From NCBI GenBank assembly GCA_035485275.1, contig DATHOE010000012.1, forward strand, positions 186,001 to 250,000: a stretch of 64,000 bases of DNA, given 5' to 3'. The notes beneath the pieces are model-generated. The model worked only from the letters and a program-made list of their open reading frames with translations. It had not been told where the DNA came from and did not search any database. The stretch is from DAIDJD01 sp035485275. Lineage in GTDB: Bacteria; Oederibacteriota; JAJYGY01; DAIDJD01. A program made the position numbers and the translations under genes. Positions 26,608 through 34,231 of the stretch are shown piece by piece (the stretch's first letter is position 1; the number at the start of each line of letters is the position of its first letter).

Positions 26608-27176
26608 GGCCGCCTCCCTTGTTGGTCCACTTCGCCGGCCAAGAGCCCCCGGTCCAGGGCCAGGTCCGCCAGGCTCACTTTGAGCAAGTTGCGGCCGCGG
26701 TTGAGCCGGGACATCAGGGTGCCGCTAGGGCAGTCCAATACCTGGGCGGCTTCGCGGTAGGAGAGGCCTTCCAGGTCCACCAGATGTACCGCCAGGCGGA
26801 AATCCAAAGGCAGGGCCTCCACCGCGGCCAGGACCTCCTCTTTGAGCAGGAGGTCAAAGACCTCTTCCCCCACGGAAGGCGCTTCGAGCAGGCTGTCCAA
26901 GGGGAGCTCCCTCAGGGCCTGGCGTTGGAGGCGGCGGTAGCGGTCGCGGAAGGTGTTCATCAGGATGGCGAAGATCCAGGCCTTGAAGTTGCCGCCGGCT
27001 TCGAAGCGGCCAAAGGCCTCCAAACCCTTCAGCACGCTGTCCTGGAGCACGTCCTCGGCTTCCGCGCTCTGCCGGGTGAGGCTCAGGGCGAAGCGGTAAA
27101 GGCCGTCCAAATGGTGCTCCAGCAGGCCTTCAAAACCGGCGGGGTAGCGCTGGAGAGGGTTGTTGGAAGGGGGCAA
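26604..27176 (-). CDS. ECF-type RNA polymerase sigma factor (RpoE-like)
   Basis: A 190-residue group 4 sigma factor with region 2 (about 18-85, including YRFALSLTRQSAEAEDVLQD and FKAWIFAILMNTFRD) and region 4 (about 112-165, with the helix-turn-helix LSYREAAQVLDCPSGTLMSRLNRGR). TTG start with GGAG five bases upstream. Encoded first in an operon with its anti-sigma factor and the DoxX-phosphatase fusion. Confidence 0.92.
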   Translation of the reverse strand: MPPSNNPLQRYPAGFEGLLEHHLDGLYRFALSLTRQSAEAEDVLQDSVLKGLEAFGRFEAGGNFKAWIFAILMNTFRDRYRRLQRQALRELPLDSLLEAPSVGEEVFDLLLKEEVLAAVEALPLDFRLAVHLVDLEGLSYREAAQVLDCPSGTLMSRLNRGRNLLKVSLADLALDRGLLAGEVDQQGRRP

Positions 27177-27420
27177 GGGAGCTCCAAAGGGGTCTTCAAA
27201 AGGTAGTACGACCGCAGGGGCCGATTTAGTCCCAAAAGGCCAAAAAAAGGCGGTATTTGCCGGAAACGTAACTTATTGCGCCTTGTGAAACTTCGAAGCA
27301 AGTTGTATAGTGCCTGCCGGATTGGCGCCTTTCGACGGCCAAGGCGGCCGTTTTCGAGAGTAGATGCGCCGATCTAGCCGCCTTCGTGGCGGCACACCTG
27401 CTGCACTCAATGGAGATTAC

Positions 27421-27684
27421 ATGCGGAAAATGATTGGGGCCCTGGCCCTGGCTCTGGCTCTGGTTTTCGTGGGCGCTCCCCTGGTCCACGCCGATGACGC
27501 AATCAAGGGTGCCATGGACGCGAAGCACGACACCAAGAAGGTGGACCACAAGGTGAAGCACAAGGCGAAGAAGCCCAAGAAGGACATGAAGAAGAAAGAG
27601 ATGAAGAAGAAGGACCACAAGAAGAAGAAGGAAGCCAAGAAGGCCGACATGAAGATGGACGCTACGACCACGGGCAAGCCGTAA
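27421..27684 (+). CDS. Small exported Lys/Met/Asp/His-rich protein
   Basis: An 87-residue protein with a signal peptide (about 1-24, ending VHA) and a mature part almost entirely of Lys, with Met, Asp, His and Glu in MKK/KKDH-type units. It resembles the short MXKDX-repeat exported proteins often found near ECF sigma and DoxX genes. It may bind anions, cell-wall polymers or metal; no Cys is present. ATG at 27421 follows GGAGA; an upstream in-frame start would bury the signal peptide. It is divergent from the ECF operon, so it is a likely target of that sigma factor. Confidence 0.7.
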   Translation: MRKMIGALALALALVFVGAPLVHADDAIKGAMDAKHDTKKVDHKVKHKAKKPKKDMKKKEMKKKDHKKKKEAKKADMKMDATTTGKP

Positions 27685-27688
27685 AGGC

Positions 27689-27706
27689 TATCGGCCTCGG
27701 CCGATA
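27689..27706 (+). terminator. Hairpin after the Lys-rich gene
   Basis: TATCGGCC pairs with GGCCGATA directly after the stop codon, followed by AAAAGTCCCTTTT. A weaker terminator than the one at 27773. Confidence 0.45.
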
Positions 27707-27772
27707 AAAGTCCCTTTTAGTGGAAACTTAAAAAGCCGAACCTGCGCTCCGATGAGCAAAGGGTTAGAATAA

Positions 27773-27802
27773 AGGAGCCCCCCGATTTATCGGGGGGCTC
27801 CT
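27773..27802 (+). terminator. Strong intrinsic terminator
   Basis: A perfect 13-base stem, AGGAGCCCCCCGA with TCGGGGGGCTCCT, TTTA loop, then CTTAATTT. It separates the Lys-rich protein gene from the lipoprotein gene 36 bases on. Confidence 0.8.
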
Positions 27803-27837
27803 CTTAATTTAGGCGCGTAGCCGCAAAGGAGAACGCC

Positions 27838-28284
27838 GTGAAACATTGGACGCTGGTGCTTGCCGCAAGCCTCGCCCTGTCGGGATGCGCCGTGGAGGTG
27901 GTGGTGCCTTCGCACCATCCCGCGTACTTGCACGCCCTTGCCGACCTTCGGGCGGCGCGTTGGGCGCTCAACCACAACCCGGGCGGCTACGCCGCCATCG
28001 ACGACCAGACCGCGGCGGTGGCGGAAATCAACGCCGCCATCGGCGCCATCAAGCAGGCGGCCTTTGACGACAACAAGAATCCCGACACGCATGCGCGGGC
28101 GGACGAGGCCCTCGACTACCGCGGACGCCTGCACCGGGCCCTGGACCTGCTCAACGACGCGCACCGGGACCTGGCGCAAAGGGAAGACAACATGGACGTG
28201 ATAGGGCTGAGGAACAACAGCATTGAGCACGTGGTCTCGGCGGCCAAATTGGTCAAGCAGTCGATGTATAACGCGCATTTTTAG
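27838..28284 (+). CDS. Small lipoprotein of unknown function
   Basis: A 148-residue protein with a lipoprotein signal (lipobox LSGC, Cys17) and a helical, His/Asp/Ala-rich mature part with regularly spaced Asp and Ala (HALADLRAARW, LDLLNDAHRDL), suggesting a four-helix bundle. No catalytic motif is seen. GTG start preceded by AAGGAGA six bases upstream. Confidence 0.7.
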   Translation: MKHWTLVLAASLALSGCAVEVVVPSHHPAYLHALADLRAARWALNHNPGGYAAIDDQTAAVAEINAAIGAIKQAAFDDNKNPDTHARADEALDYRGRLHRALDLLNDAHRDLAQREDNMDVIGLRNNSIEHVVSAAKLVKQSMYNAHF

Positions 28285-28366
28285 TGGTGGAATCGGGCAG
28301 GGACGGCGTCCGGAGCGGGCTCGTCCCTGCCACGACCTTTATCCCCGTCTTTTCGAGGATTGAGCC

Positions 28367-28816
28367 ATGGTCATCAGCGATTTCAAGAACGCCACTCCCG
28401 AGGTCTACCAGGCGCTTGGATCCATTGGAAAGGCCGCTGTCGAGGCAGGGCTTGAAAAGGACCTCATTGAGTTCGTGAAGATCCGGGCCTCCCAGATCAA
28501 CGGCTGCGCGTATTGCCTGGGCTTCCATACGGCGATGGCCCGCAAGGCGGGGGTTTCGCAGGTGAAGTTGGATTTGCTGCCGATCTGGCGCGAGGCGGGG
28601 CTGTTCAACGAACGGGAGCAGGCGGCGCTTGCTTGGACGGAAACCTTGGTTTTGATGGCACAGGCCCATCCCGGGGCGGAAGACCGGGCCAAGGCCGCCA
28701 ATCAGTTCAATGAGATGCAATTTCTGCACCTGACCGTGGCGATCGGCCTTATCAATCAATGGAATCGGATCTGCGGAGGGCTTGGGATCCTGCCTGATGT
28801 GGGGATGCTGGCCTGA
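28367..28816 (+). CDS. AhpD-like carboxymuconolactone decarboxylase family protein
   Basis: A 149-residue all-helical protein with the AhpD-like redox motif INGCAYCLGFHT (about 44-55; Cys-x2-Cys-x3-His), preceded by the conserved EFVKIRASQ helix. Proteins of this type act as alkylhydroperoxidase-like reductases. The ATG at 28367 is preceded by GAGGA. Its placement beside a stress-type ECF operon fits oxidative defence, but this is inference. Confidence 0.85.
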   Translation: MVISDFKNATPEVYQALGSIGKAAVEAGLEKDLIEFVKIRASQINGCAYCLGFHTAMARKAGVSQVKLDLLPIWREAGLFNEREQAALAWTETLVLMAQAHPGAEDRAKAANQFNEMQFLHLTVAIGLINQWNRICGGLGILPDVGMLA

Positions 28817-28885
28817 TCCATGGGATTCCCCATCGCTCGTCAGCGTTGGGGAAGACCGGATAGACCTGACGCCGTACGGGGTGCC

Positions 28886-29758
28886 GTGAAGCGGATTTTG
28901 ATCCTTCTCTTGCTTGTTCCGCCGGCCCTGGCCGGCGCCTGGGGCCGCCAGGGGCATATGACCGTGGCCCTGGTGGCCGAGGGCTTGATGACGCCCGCGG
29001 CGAAGCAGATGGTGGACGAACTGCGGCGAGCGCCGGGCTGGGACGAGTTCAAGCCAGGGGATAGCCGCTACTTCAAATCAGCGGACGAGGATCTGACCCG
29101 ATTCTGCCGCGGTCCGGCCGGGGACCTGAGCTTGGTGGGGGACTGGGCGGACGCCTGGAGGGAAAGGCACCCGGAGACCGGTCCTTTGCACTTCGTGGAC
29201 ACCCCGCTGGACGGGGACGGGTCCAGGAAGGCGATGGAGGAGGCCTGCGGGGACGGCTGCATCCTGAGCAAGTTGGACCAGGAGATCGGCGTTCTGCAGG
29301 ACAGGGGAGCGGACAGGACCCGGAGGCTGGAGGCCTTGCTTTGGGTGGTCCACTTGGTGGGGGACGTTCATCAGCCCTTGCATTGCTCAGATCACGGGGA
29401 CAAGGGCGGGAATGAGGTCCCGGTGGTCCTGGCGGGGCGGGACGGGAATTTGCATTCGGCCTGGGATACGGGCTTTTTTTACGTGGAACGCGCCCGTCCG
29501 GCGGATTTGGCAGCGGACCTACTGGCCCACGAGTGCAAGGAGGTGGGGCGGCCGGGGCGGGTGGGCCCCGAGTCCCCATGGCTTTGGGCCAAGGAATCCT
29601 TTGGGGTGGCCAAAAAATTCGTGTATCCCCAGGTGGAGCGCAACAGGGGGGACTTCACCCGCGGCCAGGTGGACTTGGCCTGGCCGGTGGCCAGGATGCA
29701 GCTCGCCCGAGCCGGAGTGCGGCTGGCGGCCGTGCTGAATGGGGCGGCGGGGAATTAA
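28886..29758 (+). CDS. S1/P1-family zinc nuclease, copy 1
   Basis: A 290-residue exported phospholipase-C-fold nuclease acting on single-stranded nucleic acid. The signal peptide ends so that the mature protein starts near AWGRQGH, where the Trp N-terminus and His are metal ligands. Further ligands are in GDWADAWR, LHFVDTPL, HLVGDVHQPLHC and SAWDTGFF. The GTG at 28886 is chosen because it gives exactly the same length and start (KRILILLLL) as the paralogue at 38314. Four Cys form likely disulfides. Confidence 0.88.
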   Translation: MKRILILLLLVPPALAGAWGRQGHMTVALVAEGLMTPAAKQMVDELRRAPGWDEFKPGDSRYFKSADEDLTRFCRGPAGDLSLVGDWADAWRERHPETGPLHFVDTPLDGDGSRKAMEEACGDGCILSKLDQEIGVLQDRGADRTRRLEALLWVVHLVGDVHQPLHCSDHGDKGGNEVPVVLAGRDGNLHSAWDTGFFYVERARPADLAADLLAHECKEVGRPGRVGPESPWLWAKESFGVAKKFVYPQVERNRGDFTRGQVDLAWPVARMQLARAGVRLAAVLNGAAGN

Positions 29759-29777
29759 GGGGACTTTTTTCGTTCGA

Positions 29778-31403
29778 TCAATGCCCTAGGGTGAAATCCG
29801 TTGGGACCCTTCCCAGGGCTGCCACAGTGTCATGGACAGCTCCCGCCTTCAGCTGGGAGGGACTGGCCCCCGCGGCGGTCAGGCCGTCCAGGAGCACTTT
29901 GGCGCGGGTTTTCGCCAGATCCACCAAGTCCCCCTTGTTGACCGCCAGGGAGTCCAACAAGTGGGCCTTCAGCAGCTGGGGATATCCGGCTGCCGTGGCG
30001 CCTCCCGCCTGCGCCTGCAGGTCCTGGAGGCTTTTGTCGCCAAGCTTTTGCGCCAGCAGGCGTTCGTAGATATCCACGTCCGAACCGTCCTTTTTCGCCC
30101 GTTCCGCGTCTACCAGGAGGCCCAAGGCCTGTTTTTGCATGGCCAGGCCGTCCTCCTGGGGGTCATAGGTGCCGTCCACCTCCATGCTGAGCGAAGGGCG
30201 GGCCTTCAATGCCGCGGCGATGCGGTTCAGTTTCGCCTGCTCACCGGCGGGCAGGGCCCCACTCCCGACCGGGAACGATGCCGAACCCATGTCCTGCGCG
30301 CCGGGGTCCCTGCCGCCGCCCGGGACCAGGTTGTCCAGGGCCGTGAAGGGCGCCGTGACCAGTTTTTCCAGGAAGTTGACCAGCACTTTGCAGAGGGCGC
30401 CCCAATATCGGAATTTCGGATCGTGGAGGTCCCCGGTCACGGGAAGGCTGATGTCGATGCGCCCATGGCGGTCCTTGAGCAGAGCCAGGGCCAGCGAAAA
30501 AGGCAGATGCATTGCGTCTTTGCTTTGGACCCTCTTTCCGAAATTGAAGCCTTGGATGATGAGGCGGTGCTGGGCGTTCAGCTTGCCGTTGGAAACTCGG
30601 TAGGTGGCGTTGAAGTCGATGCGCCCGCCCTGCCTGACCTCGTGGCCGGCGTAGCGGCCCGTGTAGGGGCTTATCGCCTGGGCCGCGTACTGGTTGAGCG
30701 AGAAGGTGGCTTCGACCTCCGGGTTGTCCAGGGGCGAACGGATCAGGGCGTCCATGGCAAGGCTGCCCTGGCCGTCCACCGTGCCTTTGACGGTGGCGTT
30801 GACCTGGGCGCCGGGCAGGGTGCTGAAGCCCGTGACGCTCAGGTCCAGGGGCGCAAGCTTGAGGCTGTAGCCCTGGCCGATGGCGAGGTCGGTGAAGTTG
30901 ATGCTGGCGTTGTGCAGGACAAAGGAGTCCACCTCCACCTCCGGCCGGGGCGCGGCGGCGGTGGGCGTGGTGGGGCTCGCCTTGGCTGTGGCTGTGGTGG
31001 GGCCGGCCACGGGGACCAAGGACTGCAGGTTGATCTGGTTTCCCGGCAGCAGGGCGACGTTGACGCGCAGCCCGTCGAAGCCCGCGGAGGTCACCCGCAG
31101 GCTTTTGTGCGCCAGGCGCAAGGGATCCACCTGCAGCCAGAAATCGTTGAAGCCCGCCATCTCCGGCTGGTCAGGGCCGTGGTCGCGGATGCTCAGGTCA
31201 TGGACGGAAAGGCGGAAGGTGAAGGGGTTGAAGATCACCCGGCTCACGGTCACCGGATGCCCCAGCTTCTGGCTGGCCACGCGGCCCACGGCATAGGGCA
31301 GGGCCAGGGGGACCACCAGCACCAGGAAAACCACCAGCAGGGTCAGCCCAATCCCGAAGGTCCAGACAGCGGCACGGACCAGCTTGGCCATCGCGTTCCT
31401 CAT
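29778..31403 (-). CDS. DUF748/AsmA-like envelope protein
   Basis: A 541-residue protein with one N-terminal transmembrane helix (about 14-40) and a periplasmic AsmA/DUF748-like region (VSRVIFNPFTFRLSVHDLSIRD near 53, repeated beta strands to about 330), then a helical C-terminal tail. AsmA-like proteins are proposed bridge-type lipid transporters between membranes. The Thr/Pro/Ala stretch near 140-150 is a linker. GAGGG lies before the ATG. It converges on the S1/P1 nuclease with a 19-base gap. Confidence 0.75.
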   Translation of the reverse strand: MRNAMAKLVRAAVWTFGIGLTLLVVFLVLVVPLALPYAVGRVASQKLGHPVTVSRVIFNPFTFRLSVHDLSIRDHGPDQPEMAGFNDFWLQVDPLRLAHKSLRVTSAGFDGLRVNVALLPGNQINLQSLVPVAGPTTATAKASPTTPTAAAPRPEVEVDSFVLHNASINFTDLAIGQGYSLKLAPLDLSVTGFSTLPGAQVNATVKGTVDGQGSLAMDALIRSPLDNPEVEATFSLNQYAAQAISPYTGRYAGHEVRQGGRIDFNATYRVSNGKLNAQHRLIIQGFNFGKRVQSKDAMHLPFSLALALLKDRHGRIDISLPVTGDLHDPKFRYWGALCKVLVNFLEKLVTAPFTALDNLVPGGGRDPGAQDMGSASFPVGSGALPAGEQAKLNRIAAALKARPSLSMEVDGTYDPQEDGLAMQKQALGLLVDAERAKKDGSDVDIYERLLAQKLGDKSLQDLQAQAGGATAAGYPQLLKAHLLDSLAVNKGDLVDLAKTRAKVLLDGLTAAGASPSQLKAGAVHDTVAALGRVPTDFTLGH

Positions 31404-31622
31404 GGTTCCCTCTTTATACCGGATGCAAAAGAAATGGGGACTAGCCCTTCGGTTAGTCCGGGATACTACCGATTCATATCAGCTAAGGGAAGCCCCAATT
31501 CGTGAATAGGGTTGTTTGGCAACGCTTATCTGGGCTGGACGAGAAATTTGGCGCGGGGAAGGAGCCCTCTGTTACACTTGCGCGCCATTGGGATGGCCTA
31601 TTTCATTGTTTGAGGGGTAAGA

Positions 31623-31805
31623 ATGAGGATTACGCGTTTCCTGTGCCTGCTTTTGCTGTTTCCCAGGTTTGCTTCAGCCCATGAAAACCAAGCGTCCTTG
31701 GACTACAACGACGACGCAAGTGCGGCGGCGCCCAGCCCTGTGCCTACCCCGGACGCAATCAAGAGTTTGACCGGCCGGTTTGTACACGGTGCATGGATCG
31801 GATAA
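31623..31805 (+). CDS. Small exported peptide (60 residues)
   Basis: A good signal peptide (MRITRFLCLLLL to ASA, about 1-19), then a 41-residue Ala/Ser/Pro/Asp-rich remainder with no recognised domain. AGGGG lies six bases before the ATG. The stop falls at the edge of a repeat-like element, so it may be the 5' remnant of a longer secreted protein gene cut by recombination. Confidence 0.5.
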   Translation: MRITRFLCLLLLFPRFASAHENQASLDYNDDASAAAPSPVPTPDAIKSLTGRFVHGAWIG

Positions 31806-31940
31806 CAAAAAAACCTTTACGTCCCTAGCGCAAAAAAACCTTCATTGCCAGGGCCTTTTCAGCCGGCCCGATGAGGGGCTTTTTTGCGTGCGGACGTGGA
31901 CGGATAGAAATACCTATGGATACGCGTTGAGTAAGATATT
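31804..31940 (+). repeat. Terminator-bearing repeat, copy A
   Basis: About 135 bases clearly related to 34003-34135: both start CAAAAA-CCTTTAC, continue CTAGC-CAAAAA, CTTCATTGCCA and end GATGAGGGGCTTTTT, GTGCGGAC and GAGTAAGA. The GATGAGGGGCTTTTT part is the 3' side of an intrinsic terminator. The pair brackets hipBA and the decayed tRNAs. Confidence 0.65.
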
Positions 31941-31966
31941 CTCAGGACACATAGTTTTTCCGATGT

Positions 31967-33196
31967 TCAGGCCACCGTCGCGGCGCGTTCTTGGATCAGA
32001 TCCTGTATTTTAGAGAAGGTTTCGTTTGTCCCGGTTTCCTTTTCCAGGCTAAGTGCCAGCGCTGGCGCTTGCTCCAGCAGGCTGGTGGCCAATCTTTGGA
32101 TTCCATGCAAAACGAAATCGGGTTTGAGCGCGCATTGTTCGGCAAGTTCCATCCAATGGCGCGCGGTCACCCGTTCCGGGTGGTATTCGCTGCCGATCTT
32201 CATGGCCATTTTTTGACTCAATTCGGGATAGAGCGCCGTGGAGATCAGGTCATAGGCTGGTGCCATGTTTGGGCCAGTTTCCGGGAGGAGCACTGAGTAA
32301 TTTTTTCCATGCGCGTCCGCATTGCCGGTCAGGAAGTTGAAATAGAATAGCTTTAGGAAATTCAGGACATCCGCTGCTGGCTTCACGCTGTGTTCTTTGA
32401 GCAGTTTCACCCCTGTCCCGAAGCTGGGGCCGCCTTCGTTTTGGTATTTATTCTCGGGTGCGATGCCAAGGGCCTGGCAGAAGTCCTCCTGGTGCAAGCG
32501 TTGCACCTTGCCGTCCTTTCTATGCCTGTCAAAACGCTTTATGCAGATATAACTCACGCCGCCGGCGCGGCCTAAAAACGCCGACGCCACATCCAGCCCG
32601 GCTTTTTCGGCCAGGCGAAGGCAAAAAAGTTCGTTCTCCAAAATGCCCTCAAATCCCGCGGGTGCGATTTTGAGGATGTGAGTGCTGGGTTCTTCGTCAT
32701 CAGGCAGGATGAGCTGGCCTTCGTCGATGATTAGGGCCAACTTATTTTGCGCTCCGGCCAGAGAAAGCCGCACCCCTTCGCCGGTTAACAGGGGTCGGGT
32801 CGGAAGCTTTTTGAACAGGTCTTCGAGTTCCAGCTCTGATAGTATCCGGCGCTTAGTTGGACCTGTTTTGGCATTCCGGCCTTCGGGCGGCCACAAGGAA
32901 GCCGCACCGGCGCATTCGCCTCCCAGCTCAGCCAGCAGCGAGAAGTCGTTGCGTTCGGAAACTCCAAGGGCTTTCGCCAAATGGCTTCGCACCGCTCCCT
33001 CGGGCAACATGCCGCCAAAGACGGCATGGCAAACATTGTGTGTGTAGGGCGCGTGAGCCAGGGGCAGGGCCAAGGACAAGGCCTGGGCGGAATCCTTTTT
33101 GAGATAGGCGGGGTCGTAGGTGAAGCTGAGCCTGCCGTCGTCCTTGAGTTGCCCCAGCTTTTGGTTCAAAAGATAAACGTCCAGGATTCTATCCAC
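31967..33196 (-). CDS. hipA: HipA-type serine/threonine kinase toxin
   Basis: A 409-residue HipA-fold kinase; the classical enzyme phosphorylates glutamyl-tRNA synthetase and triggers dormancy. Visible are the N-terminal HipA domain (about 1-100), the P-loop-like GVRLSLAGAQNKLA (about 142-155), the catalytic GNADAHGKNYS (about 294-304) and the metal-binding YDLISTALYP (about 318-327). GTG start, overlapping hipB by 8 bases. The target of this member is unknown. Confidence 0.9.
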   Translation of the reverse strand: MDRILDVYLLNQKLGQLKDDGRLSFTYDPAYLKKDSAQALSLALPLAHAPYTHNVCHAVFGGMLPEGAVRSHLAKALGVSERNDFSLLAELGGECAGAASLWPPEGRNAKTGPTKRRILSELELEDLFKKLPTRPLLTGEGVRLSLAGAQNKLALIIDEGQLILPDDEEPSTHILKIAPAGFEGILENELFCLRLAEKAGLDVASAFLGRAGGVSYICIKRFDRHRKDGKVQRLHQEDFCQALGIAPENKYQNEGGPSFGTGVKLLKEHSVKPAADVLNFLKLFYFNFLTGNADAHGKNYSVLLPETGPNMAPAYDLISTALYPELSQKMAMKIGSEYHPERVTARHWMELAEQCALKPDFVLHGIQRLATSLLEQAPALALSLEKETGTNETFSKIQDLIQERAATVA

Positions 33197-33410
33197 GGGG
33201 TCCCTCCACCCGTAGCTTCAAACCAAGGTTTTTGGCGACCATGAGGGCCAGGCCCAATTGGCAGCTGGTCTTACCGTTCTCAAGATCGCTGATGAATCGC
33301 AGCCCTGTGTTACAGAGGCCAGCCAGTTCAGCTTGTTTCAAGCCCTGTGCTTTACGGGCCTGATGAATAGCTGCGCCAAAAGCTTTTGCGTCTTCGAGCC
33401 GGTCAGACAC
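33189..33410 (-). CDS. hipB: HipB-type XRE antitoxin
   Basis: A 73-residue single-domain helix-turn-helix protein (ARKAQGLKQAELAGLCNTGLRFISDLENGK). It precedes hipA on the same strand, as usual for HipBA operons, and would neutralise HipA and repress the operon. GTG start with AAAGGAGA upstream. Exact 14-base repeats before it are likely operators. Confidence 0.9.
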   Translation of the reverse strand: MSDRLEDAKAFGAAIHQARKAQGLKQAELAGLCNTGLRFISDLENGKTSCQLGLALMVAKNLGLKLRVEGPRG

Positions 33411-33421
33411 GTCGGTCTCCT

Positions 33422-33532
33422 TTCCCGTTCGGTAACATGGAGGCTTTAAGAAGGACTTTTTCTAAGTTTATTACTTATCGGTAATATTCTATGCTCAAAG
33501 ACCATTTTAAGCAAGATATTCCCGTTCGGTAA
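33422..33532 (-). promoter_or_regulatory. Putative HipB operator repeats
   Basis: TTCCCGTTCGGTAA occurs at 33422-33435 and again at 33519-33532, with a partial copy TTATCGGTAATA near 33475. The first copy sits just upstream of the hipB ribosome site and the second about 100 bases farther, an arrangement fitting cooperative repression and looping. Confidence 0.5.
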
Positions 33533-33537
33533 AAAAA

Positions 33538-33629
33538 TGAAAGGGGAGGGATTTGAACCATCGGTTCCCCCGAAGGGGGCCTCCTGCTTTCGGGGCAGGC
33601 GCAATAAGCCGGACCCTGCCACCCTTCCG
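33538..33629 (-). tRNA. tRNA-Ser(CGA), probably decayed
   Basis: 92 bases fold as a class II tRNA: acceptor GGAAGGG with CCCTTTC, D-stem GCA/TGC, anticodon stem CCTGC/GCAGG with loop CCCGAAA, long variable arm CCCCC/GGGGG, T-arm with loop TTCAAAT. Departures from a functional tRNA-Ser are C instead of U at position 33, G at position 14, a T-C mismatch in the T-stem, a G-U pair in the acceptor and A as discriminator. CCA is not encoded. These suggest a pseudogene or mobile-element tRNA. Confidence 0.6.
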
Positions 33630-33638
33630 CATGGGTGT

Positions 33639-33707
33639 CGATGGAGGAACTCGGACCCACGGCGTCCGCCTTATGGGAGCAGCGCTCGACTGTCTGGCAC
33701 CATCGAT
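33639..33707 (-). tRNA. tRNA-like sequence reading CAU, degenerate
   Basis: On the - strand TCGATGG at the 5' end pairs with CCATCGA at the 3' end; between them lies a stem-loop CTGCT/GGCGG with loop CCCATAA (anticodon position CAU) and a T-arm-like GTGGG-TCCGAGT-TCCTC. The D-arm is not convincing. Ten bases separate it from the tRNA-Ser-like sequence, so it may be part of a decayed tRNA cluster. Confidence 0.3.
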
Positions 33708-33807
33708 CTGGAGTCTCCGCCCGTACTCGCGCCGAGCTTTCGCCCTTACAAGGGCGCACATCGTTGTTGTTACCCACTGCCCATCACTTGCCATCAACGA
33801 CCATCAC

Positions 33808-33863
33808 AAAAAGAAAGCCCTCTGCTACCGCTCGGCAGGGGCCGGATTGGCAACAAAGGGCTT
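33808..33863 (-). terminator. Possible - strand terminator in the tRNA region
   Basis: On the - strand AAGCCCT (33863-33857) pairs with AGGGCTT (33821-33815) across a structured loop and is followed by TCTTTTTG. It lies downstream of the tRNA-Met 3' fragment. Confidence 0.4.
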
Positions 33864-33919
33864 GTGGAGATACGGTTTCCTCAACTCCCTGCAGGGGAAG
33901 GGAAGAACCGCAGAGAGTC

Positions 33920-33965
33920 TGGACCCGGCAGGACTTGAACCTGCGACCAAGCGATTATGAGCTTG
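33920..33965 (-). other. tRNA-Met (CAU) 3'-half fragment, att-site-like
   Basis: The - strand carries the anticodon loop CTCATAA, the variable region GGTCGC, the T-arm AGGTTCAAGTCCT and the acceptor 3' strand CCGGGTCC plus A. No matching 5' acceptor, D-arm or 5' anticodon strand precedes it. A tRNA 3' half on its own is the usual product of integration by tyrosine recombinases that target tRNA genes. Confidence 0.6.
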
Positions 33966-34002
33966 ATAAAACGGGTTGGACAGTGATTTCGACCCGAAGG
34001 CA

Positions 34003-34135
34003 CCAAAAACCTTTACAGCTCTAGCACAAAAATGCCCTTCATTGCCAAGGCTTTTACGAGGCCGAAGCGATGAGGGGCTTTTTGTGTGCGGACACGAGTC
34101 CCCACGAATACCCCCGATTCCTCACTGAGTAAGAC
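34003..34135 (+). repeat. Terminator-bearing repeat, copy B
   Basis: Related to 31804-31940. It contains an intrinsic terminator: GCCCTTCATTGC (34034-34045) pairs with GCGATGAGGGGC (34067-34078), twelve pairs including two G-U, followed by TTTTT. It lies just beyond the tRNA-Met fragment. The stretch 33630-34231 holds no protein gene; short open frames there are tRNA shadows. Confidence 0.65.
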
Positions 34136-34231
34136 ACTAATAAGACACCGAAGTATTTTGGTAGGGTCATATGTTGTCCAGTTTTAGAACAAAAATCTTG
34201 CCGGGGTCAAATCAGAATCGTACTGTTGGGC

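Noticed and set aside
24166..26760. 864-codon + strand frame over the ECF operon
   Set aside because: Antisense shadow of DoxX-phosphatase, anti-sigma and sigma genes.
31502..31684. 60-codon + strand frame upstream of the small exported peptide
   Set aside because: Overlaps the 31623 gene in another frame and has no ribosome site or signal features.
33537..34024. Overlapping short + strand frames in the tRNA region
   Set aside because: Typical false frames produced by reading through tRNA sequences; phrases such as GTRTHG and DLNLRPSDY arise from T-arm and anticodon-arm DNA.
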